64,000 bases of DNA from Phaeodactylum tricornutum CCAP 1055/1 (taxonomy: Eukaryota > Bacillariophyta > Bacillariophyceae > Surirellales > Neidiaceae), in the NCBI RefSeq assembly GCF_000150955.2, contig NC_011683.1:1-64000 (forward strand). Direction: 5' to 3'. Below are positions 10,561 to 20,409 of the stretch, piece by piece (position 1 is the stretch's first letter; each line of letters starts with the position of its first letter). A program made the translations under genes and the position numbers. The notes under the pieces are model-generated. The model saw only the letters and a list, made by a program, of their open reading frames with translations, was not told the origin of the DNA and made no database searches.

Positions 10561-10843
10561 CAACACAGAGTGAATGAACAATGAGGGTCAAGATTTCAAC
10601 AGCTGTTCGTCACTTGAATGTCAAAAATATAGTTAACCTAGTAAACTCAATTCTGTTTCTGGATTTGCTAATGAGGCAAAAGCAAAAACCACAAAGGATG
10701 ACAATCTTTGATTTCTTCTCCCAAGAGCAAGAGTCTTTTGATGGCTTTGTCAGCACTAGCACTGTCTGCCATAACGGTCATTGTTAGCCCTATGAAGGCA
10801 CACCCTAGCAAAGCCATTTTGTGGGAAAAGAGCCAGTCAAGTT
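10561..10843. other. Spacer without a supported gene
   Basis: A 68-codon plus-strand frame (10581-10787) is present, but its composition is not gene-like. Nothing else is seen. Confidence 0.4.
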
Positions 10844-11128
10844 TTACAAAGTCTTGCTGTGGTTGACGTTTGTTGGGAAGTATCCTTGGTTGCCTCCGGT
10901 GCCGTCGCGTCTAGTGGCGCCATGCAGGCCCGTGTCAGTGACCCTCGGCGTCTGGAAGAATCCTGCGCTGTACTTGCCACCGCCGTGATTTGCGTTGGCG
11001 GTGCCGAGCGCGCCTCCATTGTGGTCAGCGTGAGGGGCATGAACACCATACAAACTCAACACTCTTGCAGCCAATCCCAATCTGGTCAGTGTCCAGGTTG
11101 CGCAACCTGTGATGTAAGCCACACACAA
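10844..11128 (-). CDS. Possible small Gly/His/Asn-rich protein, 3' exon
   Basis: A minus-strand frame of 94 codons. The C-terminal 65 residues (HADHNGGALGTANANHGGGK and onward to the stop) have an ordered, gene-like composition rich in Gly, Asn, His and Thr. The N-terminal part is less convincing and could be intron or upstream noncoding sequence, so the true start is probably elsewhere. No family is recognised and there is no signal peptide in this reading. It could also be a chance frame. Confidence 0.3.
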   Translation of the reverse strand: MCVAYITGCATWTLTRLGLAARVLSLYGVHAPHADHNGGALGTANANHGGGKYSAGFFQTPRVTDTGLHGATRRDGTGGNQGYFPTNVNHSKTL

Positions 11129-11318
11129 GCCTTACAGGCAACCCAATCCCTATTCAACAGTCACTTGGTCAGGCACATGCATAATTAGATCTACAGCACC
11201 ATGCATACTACATTGTTGCCGCTTTGTACACTCTTTTAGAGTACTCAATGGCATAGTAGCATACACAATGTTCTAATATAAAATTGTTTGGATGTTGGAA
11301 CAAACCGTTTTGTCTAAT

Positions 11319-13406
11319 TCATCTTGCAATTCTTGTTGACGTGTGATGGCATAGTGTAGCTCCACAATATGTTCGTTTTCGGCAAGTGCTCAAAGACAAA
11401 AAGGTCCCGAAGCCAGCAGAAACGGTACAAACCAGAAACATACCATGGGGACCAAACCAATAGAGCATCATCTTGGGCAACAGATACCCATACACAAAGA
11501 GAGGCGGCAGCAAGTAGACCCTCACGACGTCATTGATAGCGTATTCTTTGGTGTAAAGAATGAACGAAACTCGCATGCATCTCACCGAATCGTCCTCCTC
11601 ACCAAAGTGAAAGTATTCGTTTACAAAAGCTGTACAGACTTCATACAGGCACCAAAGAATCAACATTGTAGTCAATCTTTTGGAAAAGAATGCGCTGACG
11701 GAAATCCAGTAAGTCGCAAAATGCGATAATGCAATTGCCGGGGATGTCACAGGATGGACAATTTTGAAAGTTTGGTAACTTTCGACTACAGTGTACCAGA
11801 TTGGTCTCGGTGATAGAAGGCCTGCAGAATGGGTTTGAAAGGTCTTGAATACCGCAACTGCAGCCAAATAAAGGAAGCAATGAAAGACTTGAGGCCCTGG
11901 TCGGTCAAGTTGCCGTGTCTTGTGTCCAAACTTGACAAGCACTAGTAACACTACCAGACCAAGAACCAACAGCCAGTCAATCTTCTGAACGATACGACCG
12001 ATTGTCCGAATTTTTGATTGACCCACCGCTGTTAAAGCGTTCTCCTTGCTGATAACACAATGCAAGTCCCAGCTCGCAACTGAATCTATGGTGTGGTCGC
12101 AGACGGAGGAATTGGCAGTTGCTTGGTTTCGACAAAGATCAGGCCCCGACGGAAATCCTGTTGCGTTGACAACCTTGTTAGTGCTAAGAAGAGGCTCGCC
12201 GAGGTCGAACGAAACGTGAACCCACGATCGATCGGCAACTGTTTTCTCGACGTAGTCAGCGGTGATGCTTTTGGCAGCGAGGATATCGTTGCTCATTGCG
12301 TATAAGAGGGCATCGGCCACGAGCGGTTGGAAGTATGTTCGGCATTTACCTCGTGTGAAAGTGATTTCGGAGAAGTAGACATCCAAATCGTCGGCGTAGA
12401 GATCGATGCACGCTACCCCAGGAACGTGCTCACCCATATTTTTCACAATGGAAATCATCTTTTCCCAAGTCTTGGGCCGTGACAAATGCTGGCAAGGTTC
12501 CAAGATACTGGTGATTTCCAGCTTTTGAAAGGCGGAAGAATAGTAGGATCCACGTTTCGTCCGCCCTTCATCACATCGGATACAGACAAAAACTGGTTGT
12601 CCGTTGGCAATCCACCAGTGGTATTCCTTCATGCGTTCTACGGGCAGTCGGTGTTCGATGAGGACCCGACGAGGAACAAACCCATACTGGGGTTCTTTCT
12701 TTTGAAACTCGGGGCTGGGAACGTCGGAAAGGGTATACTGCATTACCTTCTTTGCGACTTTGTGCGCCTGTTCGATTTCCGAAGGCTCTCCGAGCCAGGA
12801 TTGGAACTTGTGTGTTTCTTGCTTGCAACCTTTGAAGCAAACGTAGCTCTTGTTTTGGACTTGTGCGGTCCATCCGGTGGCGTGAGCTGGTTTGATGATT
12901 GAGTCTGGCAAGGCCTTCATGTACATGGCGTCAAAGTCTGATATATTGGCCGTGTCGTAGACTGCAATGGTGGGAACAATCTTGACGGAAGTTCCCATTT
13001 GCTCTACCAATACTTTGGCTCCGACTTTGTCAACGAAAGGAGCGACCGATTGACCCCAGGTGATGTTGGTCAACTTGAACCTTCTGCATTCGCTAGTATA
13101 GGTTGCTCTTCCCTCTAGAAAAATGCGGGACATTGGCTCAAGATCTTCTTGTCCGTTAGGTTCCGAGGCCAATACAAAGGGATCGGACAAGTCTCGAGGA
13201 ACTGGCGGATGCAAAACGGACGTCTGTTTGTGCAACAGGACCGTCACACTTTGAAAGACAACCAGAGCGATTAAGATCCCAAGGCGGCGGCTCCTTTGGA
13301 GCTGAGGTAGCAAGCTGTGCTGTAGCGTCATCTTAGCATGGATCCTTACTAGTGTAGCGAAAGTGAAACGTTGACCTCCATCGCGGTATTGTGGTCGACG
13401 GAGCAT
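11319..13406 (-). CDS. Membrane protein with TupA-like ATP-grasp domain and multi-TM tail
   Basis: A single-exon protein of 695 residues from ATG at 13406. The second ATG at 13331 (residue 26) would put the membrane anchor at the extreme N-terminus and may be the real start. After a signal-anchor segment (about residues 40-57), residues 90-400 resemble the TupA-like ATP-grasp family: an I-K-P-A-H-A-T-G-W segment, P-R-R-V-L-I-E, an E-Y-H-W-W-I-A-N-G-Q-P-V-F strand pair and C-I-D-L-Y-A-D-D-L-D-V-Y-F-S-E-I-T-F. Such proteins are linked to polysaccharide or teichuronopeptide synthesis in bacteria. The C-terminal 250 residues hold about five to six hydrophobic segments. A role in modifying a glycan in the secretory pathway is inferred. 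The substrate is unknown. Confidence 0.8.
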   Translation of the reverse strand: MLRRPQYRDGGQRFTFATLVRIHAKMTLQHSLLPQLQRSRRLGILIALVVFQSVTVLLHKQTSVLHPPVPRDLSDPFVLASEPNGQEDLEPMSRIFLEGRATYTSECRRFKLTNITWGQSVAPFVDKVGAKVLVEQMGTSVKIVPTIAVYDTANISDFDAMYMKALPDSIIKPAHATGWTAQVQNKSYVCFKGCKQETHKFQSWLGEPSEIEQAHKVAKKVMQYTLSDVPSPEFQKKEPQYGFVPRRVLIEHRLPVERMKEYHWWIANGQPVFVCIRCDEGRTKRGSYYSSAFQKLEITSILEPCQHLSRPKTWEKMISIVKNMGEHVPGVACIDLYADDLDVYFSEITFTRGKCRTYFQPLVADALLYAMSNDILAAKSITADYVEKTVADRSWVHVSFDLGEPLLSTNKVVNATGFPSGPDLCRNQATANSSVCDHTIDSVASWDLHCVISKENALTAVGQSKIRTIGRIVQKIDWLLVLGLVVLLVLVKFGHKTRQLDRPGPQVFHCFLYLAAVAVFKTFQTHSAGLLSPRPIWYTVVESYQTFKIVHPVTSPAIALSHFATYWISVSAFFSKRLTTMLILWCLYEVCTAFVNEYFHFGEEDDSVRCMRVSFILYTKEYAINDVVRVYLLPPLFVYGYLLPKMMLYWFGPHGMFLVCTVSAGFGTFLSLSTCRKRTYCGATLCHHTSTRIAR

Positions 13407-14169
13407 GCCGGTGGAAGAGGTGACTTTGACACCGGACTAACAGAAACAGGAACGGAGTTCATTCACGTGTCGTCCGGCGATTTGTTAATTGATGACAAAC
13501 GTAGAAAGAAATCGTATGCCAGCCAACCTGGCCCAGCCCCGTCTAGACTGTCGTTGTAGAGTCAAGTACTTATGCCCCGTAGTGGTGGCACATTTCCAGT
13601 AATCGCGTTTGTTTTGTTTACAGTCAACAAAAAAGTCGCCCGGAGCAGGGCGCGCAACACAATGCCATTCTGTCACAACATATGTACCACCCAAACGAAC
13701 ACATTTACATTTAGACGGTCCAGCGTTCTGGATTACGGATTTCATGGGACTGAATGTCAGGTTTTACAGTCGACAAGTGAGTCGATAGGGCGCGCACGGC
13801 GAGAATTGTCAAGTCTCAGCCTGCCATCCGGTCTCTTTATTGTCCGTTTTTGTCGAAAAAAATCTCATTCTTTTTACGGGAATCGCAAGCAGGAATTTCG
13901 TTAATTTCTTACAGCGCGATTGCATCTTTACAGTTAGAACAATCTGTTTTCGGCTTTTTTAAGTATTTGTTGAAAGATCGATCCTTGTTTATGTCCGTGA
14001 TTGTACCATAGCCCGTTTTCTCGAATAGCCCCCAAGACATTTCACGGAAGTCAACGAATGGAGTACAGGAACGTCGGATGGGATACAAACAGTAAGCATT
14101 CCGATCCATCTACCTTGGCTTCCGGGCTCTCCCACACGTTGTGTTGCCGTCAACACGGAACATTCGGCA
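13407..14169. other. Intergenic region between divergent genes
   Basis: Separates the minus-strand ATP-grasp gene from the plus-strand amino-acid transporter, so it should contain both promoters. Several short frames occur but none has gene-like composition. No RNA gene or repeat was recognised. Confidence 0.5.
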
Positions 14170-15579
14170 ATGGCCGTGCGCAAGCCCGTCTTAGCGCTCT
14201 ACCAAGCGGTTGCGGCGACCGATCATCATGATGTTCAAGTCGGCGAAGCCGCCAAATCAGGTTCCGGTACCGCCACAATTCCCACCGGAGTCTTCAAGTC
14301 CGTTTTTGCAAAGTAGTGCCTCACTGTGAGCTTTTTGTATACTGTCGGCCTTAACCTAAATTATATTCTCACGAAACCAATGCAACTCTCCCTCATTTGA
14401 TAACACAGCCTGGTCAAGAGCATTGCTGGTGCGGGTGTTCTTAGTCTTCCCTACGGTGTCGCCGCCTTTGGCAATGCCCCGTCGGCATTAATTCCGGCAA
14501 TTGGAGTGATTATGTTGATGGGAGCTGCATCCGCCTATACCTTTGGATTGATTGGGCGCGTCTGTCAATGCACCGACACAAATTCATACGCCGCCGCCTG
14601 GGACGTTGCCGTGGGCCGGAAGTCTAGTTGGATCGTCGCCTTTTCCTGCTTTATCGACTGCTTTAGTGGCAATCTCTTTTACAGCATGATTCTAGCCGAC
14701 ACGTCGGTTGACCTCTTGGCTTCGGTGGGTGTGACAGTTACTCGCACCCAGTCTCTCTTGTATGTCACGAATTTGGTCCTCGCCCCACTCTGTTTCCTCA
14801 AGAATCTCAGTAGTCTAGCACCGTTTTCACTCGTGGGCATCATCGGAATGCTCTACACAACTCTGGCAATGGGTCTCCGTTACTTCCAGGGTTCCTACGC
14901 CCCCGGTGGAGAGTACTTTAGCAGTCAACTCACCGAACCCGTCTTTGGGGTTGACGGAGCCTCGGCGGCATTCTCACCCAAGGCCCTCATCCTCACCTGT
15001 ATGCTTTCCAATGCCTACATTGCCCACTTCTCGGCTCCATTGTACTGGAGCGATCTCAGAGACAATACCATGGAACGCTTTCATCAAATGATTGGGTACA
15101 GCTTTACTGCGGTGGTGGTCATTTATAGTCTGGTTACCACCGCGGGTTTTCTCACCTTTGGTGCCGCCTCGAACGGATTCATTCTGAACAATTACTCCAC
15201 GAACGATACGATAGCCAGTCTTTCGCGGTTTGCCGTCGCCATTAGCATCATCTTCTCCTACCCGCTGATCTTTGTCGGAACCCGTGACGGTCTGATGGAT
15301 CTTTTTCGCGTCGAGGAGGCGAAACGAAACACAAAACTCATCAACAAATTGACGGTGACCCTCATGCTTTTGGTGACGGCATTGGCTAGTCAATTGACTG
15401 ATTTAGGAGTTGTGGCGTCGATTGGTGGAGCCACCTTTGGAACGGCCCTCGTCTTTGTGTATCCTGCTGTCATGTTCCTCAAGACGCAGACAAAGAGAAC
15501 CAAGGAAACTGTTCCAGTATTTTTTATTGGTGTTTTGGGTGTTGTTGTGGGGGTGATTGGCACGACCATGTGCTTTTGA
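14170..15579 (+). CDS. AAAP-family amino-acid transporter
   Basis: Two exons, 14170-14312 and 14409-15579, join across a 96-nt intron (GTAGTG to CAG) to give 437 residues. The splice restores F-A-N-L-V-K-S-I-A-G-A-G-V-L-S-L-P, the hallmark first-helix motif of the Aa_trans/AAAP family, which supports the junction. About ten to eleven hydrophobic helices follow, including L-S-N-A-Y-I-A-H-F-S-A-P. The family moves amino acids with protons or sodium across the plasma or vacuolar membrane. Which amino acid and which membrane cannot be told. The first 40 residues are hydrophilic and cytosolic. The donor GTAGTG is not the strong GTAAGT form. Confidence 0.9.
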
Positions 15580-16340
15580 AATATTCGCTTATCGCAGGTA
15601 TTTCACCCCGTGAAATAAGTTTGGCAACAACACTAGAGGTAGTCTCGATATGGCGTTGCGTCTATGGCAACTGCTCTTTGTATAATCCGCGCCCTCGATG
15701 GGGCAGGTCAGTGCTTCGGATGCTCTCGATGGGTTCTTGGCGCTAGATAAACCTCGATGTCGCTGACTGTGGAGTGGTCTATACTTATACTGCTACCGCC
15801 GAGGACCAATCCGTCGGTCTCTTTATCATTTTAGGCACAAAGGGCATTTCATCCAATGCGCATTAGGGCAAGTCCGAGGTCGTAAAGGCAGCCGAAGATG
15901 TTTTCACTTTTGGAGGAATCAAAGGACTCGGTGACCAAGGTAGTAAAACTAGTCTTTCGGTTGGATGCAAAAATTGGCGCTGGAGAATCAATGTAACATA
16001 GACGCGTCGGATATCACCCTGTTCTGCTTGTTTGGTAGAAATAGGTAGGCTTTTGCGGAATCATGAGGAGGCCTTTCTGAGCATGCGTGGAGGCTATTGT
16101 TGGTCTGACGTTTTGCTGACGTCCCACTCATTTGATTCCGGTTTTTGTGGGGTCTGTCAATCGGTCGATCGGTCGTTCGAAAAAAAAACCGAGACTCGTG
16201 CCCAAATATCACCATGACGAAATAGAGAATATATTTCGGTACAGGACAGGTTGACTTTGACATATGTCACACCATTATCGACAACCTGGTTTTCCACAAA
16301 GACGCTCTTCTTTCGTTTTAACGAGTAAACGGACCCCAAA
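15580..16340. other. Intergenic region, tandem genes
   Basis: 3' flank of the amino-acid transporter and 5' flank of the Na+/H+ exchanger. A short stretch near 15890-15950 reads weakly like coding sequence, but no frame longer than about 90 codons exists on either strand. Nothing else was recognised. Confidence 0.45.
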
Positions 16341-18143
16341 ATGGTGGAACACGGAGGAACTTCATGGCACCAGACTTCGCGAGGAGTTTCGATTTTGATT
16401 ACGATTTACCTCTTTCTGTTCGTCTTTGTAATGGTTTTGAGTGTAAGTCAAGGTTGCGCTCGACAATTCGAGTGCAACCAATTGCGAAACCTTACGGATG
16501 ATCTCATTAGCTATTCCCTTCCGTTCTAATTTGACTTGAAACAGAAATTCCTTCACGATCTACCTCGACTAGGTTCCATTCTCCCTGAAGCAGCTCTAGT
16601 GATTCTCGTCGGCATGCTAGCAGGTCTCATTATCGATTCGGTGGCTGGCGACGTTCAGGCCGATGGCGTGGCCGACGATGTGGCTAGATCCATGCTTTCC
16701 TTTTCACCGAGCATATTTTTTGTCGTACTCCTGCCGCCAATCATCTTCAACAGCGGCTACCACTTGCGACGCGATTTGTTCTTCCGGAACATTGTACCCA
16801 TATGTATGTACGCTTGCATAGGAACGGCTGTTTGTACGATGGTGGTAGCTTCTATCCTCTACGTCTGTGTTCCACTCTTTGGCTTTGGCTTTCGACCAAC
16901 CTTTCTGGAACTGGCAGCCTTTGGTGCGCTCATTAGCGCCACCGATCCAGTGAGTACCTTGGCGGTGTTTCAGTCCAAAAAGGTGGACCCGCATCTCTTC
17001 TATCTCGTCTTTGGTGAAAGCGTCATCAACGATGCCGTCGGTCTCGTATTGTTCGAATGCTTGGCCCATCTCATCGAAAAGCAGCAAAACCAATTGAACG
17101 TGGGACAAGAGTTCGCTCAGTTCCTTTACGACTTTAGCACGGGCTTCTTGGGGTCCTTGGTATTGGGAACGCTATTCGCCATCACCTATGCGCTCTTGAT
17201 GAAGCACGTCGATATGAGAAAGACACCCTTTTTGGAATTGTGTGTTTACATTACTATGATGTACTTTCCTTTTGTTGCGGCCGAAATATTGCGCCTCAGT
17301 GGTATCGTTACGGTCTTGTTCACTGGGATTGCATCCAAGCGATACGTCGAGCCCAATGTTTGCGCCGAAACTGCCGTCAATGCCGATATTGTTTTTCGAC
17401 TGGTAGCCCATTTGACCGAGACCATCATCTTTTTGGATTTGGGGTTATCGGTATTTGGTTTGGTGGGCGACGGCGCCTTTCGCATTGTCTTTATTGCCTT
17501 TGCGCTTCTGGCCTGTTTAGTAGGTCGTGCAGTCAATATCTACCCCATTACGTATTTGTTCAACATGGTGGCTGGCCGGGGCAAAACGATCCCTCCACCT
17601 ACTATTGGTAACGAGTACGTGGCTGAGGGTACCAGTAGGGAGGATGGCGTGATCTTGACCAGTCCAGGGGAAAGTATGACGGATGACTCGGTTATCCCTT
17701 GGAAGACGGCACATATGTTGTGGTTTTCGGGATTGCGGGGAGCCGTTTCCTATGGACTGGCTCGCATGTTTCCACAAACGGAGAATCAGAGCATTTTTAT
17801 CGCAACGACCATGTTTATTGTACTGACAACCACCTTTGTACTGGGTGGAGCTACCGAGTCGGCTCTTCAATTTCTCAATATTGACACGGGAGTCGACGAA
17901 GTGAAGTATCTCAAGCACCTCAAGAAAAAGAAGCTATTCTTTGGCTGGTTAAGCCACTTCGAAGACCAGACGCTACGAAGCTGGGTTCTGCGGGACTTTG
18001 ACAAGCGCAAGCTCGATGACGATGGCGAGATTGTCGAGGATATTGAGGAAAAGCTCTTCTATCAAGAACATATTGAACTGACCGAGACCGAGCACGCGCA
18101 AGTACGAGAGAAAAAGGGTGGTCTCTATGATTACGGACAATAG
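16341..18143 (+). CDS. CPA1-family Na+/H+ exchanger
   Basis: Two exons, 16341-16442 and 16545-18143, with a 102-nt phase-0 intron (GTAAGT to CAG); 566 residues. Exon 1 supplies the first hydrophobic helix. The joined protein continues L-G-S-I-L-P-E-A-A-L-V-I-L-V-G-M. Family landmarks are F-F-V-V-L-L-P-P-I-I-F-N-S-G-Y (the amiloride-site region), A-T-D-P-V-S-T-L-A-V, F-G-E-S-V-I-N-D-A-V-G-L-V-L-F with the transport Asp, and W-F-S-G-L-R-G-A-V-S-Y-G-L-A near the last helices. The 100-residue charged tail (several Lys and Glu clusters) is probably cytosolic and regulatory. The protein exchanges Na+ or K+ for H+. Whether it sits in the plasma membrane or an endosome is not visible. Confidence 0.93.
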
Positions 18144-18597
18144 CCTTTTTGATTCTCCGAAGTTGCCTACTCTATACCTGAAAGCCATGCCCATCAAAGG
18201 GCAAACGAAATATCCAACTGTTGTCTTCGCGGCGCCGCGAGTATATTTAGCATACCCACCGTTTTTGATCGTACGACTGCCTGTTTTCTAGTTCGCGACT
18301 TTCACGTCTCGATCGTAGCCCGTTGTGAGTTGTCCATTACATAAATCCTAGAGGCAATGCAACGTTGTATTGTCGGTAGGAATGATAGTGCAATCGTACC
18401 AAAGTCCGACACTCTGTAGCAAACTTCTCGTTGACTGTACACATATACTTAGAAAACCAAAACTAATGTAATTGTAGGCTTGCGGTTGCTACACTTATTG
18501 TAAATCGAAATGGATTGACGGACTCATCACTCATTCACGGCGTGTTACCCAAGATTACGTGTCCTGTAAACCAGCGGGAATGCTATCTGTGCATTGT
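18144..18597. other. Intergenic region, convergent genes
   Basis: Lies between the 3' ends of the exchanger (plus) and the SAM-domain gene (minus). No coding or repeat signal was seen. Confidence 0.5.
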
Positions 18598-19255
18598 TTA
18601 CCCGAAACGACGACCTTTGGCGGCGCGGACACCCCCAGAGTACGCACCCACTGCGGCTCCCGCTTTCGCTCCATCGCGGGCCTTCATTCCTGGGAGAATG
18701 GCTGTATGTCGAAGAATCGGCAACGTGTCAGCAAAAGTGGCGAGACCAAGGCAGCGACAATAGCTTCCAGGTGTACATACCTCCAGCGATGGCTCCCCTC
18801 ACCGCACCTCGAGCAGCCCCCGTGCCAGCGCCACCCAACACAGTCGGTTGCCGAGGCTTTGGTTGAGGTGGTGCGGAAACTGGAGCAGCCTGAACAGGAG
18901 TCGCTTGCGCTATGGGTGCGGGTTGAACTTGGTGGGGGTTGAGTTTGGCCTTTAACGAAGCATTTTCCGCTTCCAGATCCGAAATAATCTTGTTGTAGTA
19001 TGCGGTATCGTTTACGTCGGCTAAGGAATGAGCCTCGATGATCTCTTTCGTGCTTTCGATGGATGTGAGGACCTTTCGCGCTTGTAGGTTGCTCATATCC
19101 AGATCCCCAGTCAGATCTTCCGTAGTTAATGTGAGAAGCATGTCACCGTCGACAGCGTGTTCACGAAAAGCCTCCGCTTTTGTTCCAAGGCCGATACATC
19201 CTAGCCAGATAGCAACATCGTCGACGTCGTAGTGTCTCAGCTCCTTGAACGGCAT
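18598..19255 (-). CDS. SAM-domain protein with glycine-zipper-like tail
   Basis: Two exons on the minus strand, 19255-18781 and 18689-18598, with a 91-nt phase-1 intron (GTATGT to CAG); 188 residues. The frame opens earlier at a TTG (19291), but the first ATG, preceded by ACCAAA, is at 19255. Residues 8-70 form a sterile-alpha-motif fold (Y-D-V-D-D-V-A-I-W-L, then D-G-D-M-L-L-T-L-T-T-E-D-L). A short coiled coil at about 85-107, a Pro/Gln/Ala linker and a Gly/Ala tail with regularly spaced Gly (GAARGAVRGAIAGG, then GAKAGAAVGAYSGG) follow. SAM domains bind other SAM domains, RNA or lipids, and glycine-zipper tails often insert in membranes. The role is unknown. Confidence 0.8.
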
Positions 19256-20409
19256 TTTGGTTCCGCTTCTTGCACTTGAGTTCTCTGACAATGCTTTTTG
19301 TCCGTATGGGTTACGGTAGGCAGCTTTCTTGGAAATTTATGCGCATTTCAGAAGAATTGTCAAGATTCGGTCCCGTTGCACACCCAGTTGTCCTATCGTG
19401 TATACATACGCGGCTGCTGTCAAGATGTCGGCAATTTGTCCGAAGAAAGAGCGTGCTCACTGTGACATCAACCGAAAGGTTATAAACGATTCATGGTCTA
19501 ACACTGACGTGGAAATAGCAATTTTCCCTTTTCTGTGACTTTTCTCTTCCCAAAGACAGATTTATGAAACACGAGCCAGTGGATGAAAATAAGGAATAGA
19601 TTGAACTACGACATGGATTTGACGAAGCCCAAATATATACAGTCCCGCATAGTGTCCGGGAATTGCCAACAACCAACTTTCAGTCACTCCCTGTGGTCCT
19701 ATATAGTCTGACTTTTTTTCGTTTCTCGCAACGCCTACAGTATAAAAATACACCCACCAATAATCCCCATGTCCTCCCTTCATTGCTCCTGTGGCATACC
19801 TCCAACATCCGGGAACACTTAAAAGTTGTTAGTCACTGCCAACCTAACCAAGGCATGGTTTTTACTTTTCCCTTAGAACACCCTAGAGGCAAACACTTAG
19901 TTCTGGTACCATACCAAAACAATATTTGATAAATAACAATTTCACCGTCAACAGTTCATAGTGGCCAACGGAAACGCGGTTTGCAGTCCCTCCTTCACGG
20001 TGGTGATTGTAGTTCTGCCGCACATCCTTTCCAAACAACCAAACCGTTGAAAGACCTTTGTAGGTGCATGCACTTTTGCAAACGCTTCCGGGAGGGGTGG
20101 ACCGTTCGGATCCAAGCGCATGCTTTGCTACTCTTGGGTAAACAATCTACAGTTTCAAACTCGAAACACCCGGATATACGTAGTTACCGCTAACGGTTTT
20201 TACGGGTGTTCGCTGGAAGAGATCGCCCTATCGATGCCAGGGCCTGTTTCCACGCTGGGCAATTGCAGTGAGTGCCATACACAACCAAGTGTGGGTGGGC
20301 CCTTTCATAAAGTAAACAGTAACACGGTTCAACTCGCGTTGCAACGTCTGGATGTGGATCGTGTTTTGAATTGCTTCTGTTGTTGTTGTGGTCATTTTGT
20401 GAGTGTGGC
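19256..20409. other. Intergenic region between divergent genes
   Basis: About 1.15 kb upstream of both the SAM-domain gene (minus) and the large CLC gene (plus). Short frames only (for example 19663-19929) and none is convincing. The CLC frame itself stays open back to a TTG at 20371 but contains no earlier ATG. Confidence 0.5.

Noticed and set aside
19663-19929. 88-codon plus-strand frame upstream of the large CLC gene
   Set aside because: Low-quality composition and no context; region read as intergenic.
20371-20409. In-frame upstream extension of the CLC gene beginning with a Leu-rich stretch that mimics a signal peptide
   Set aside because: It opens at TTG, not ATG; the first ATG in frame is 20410.
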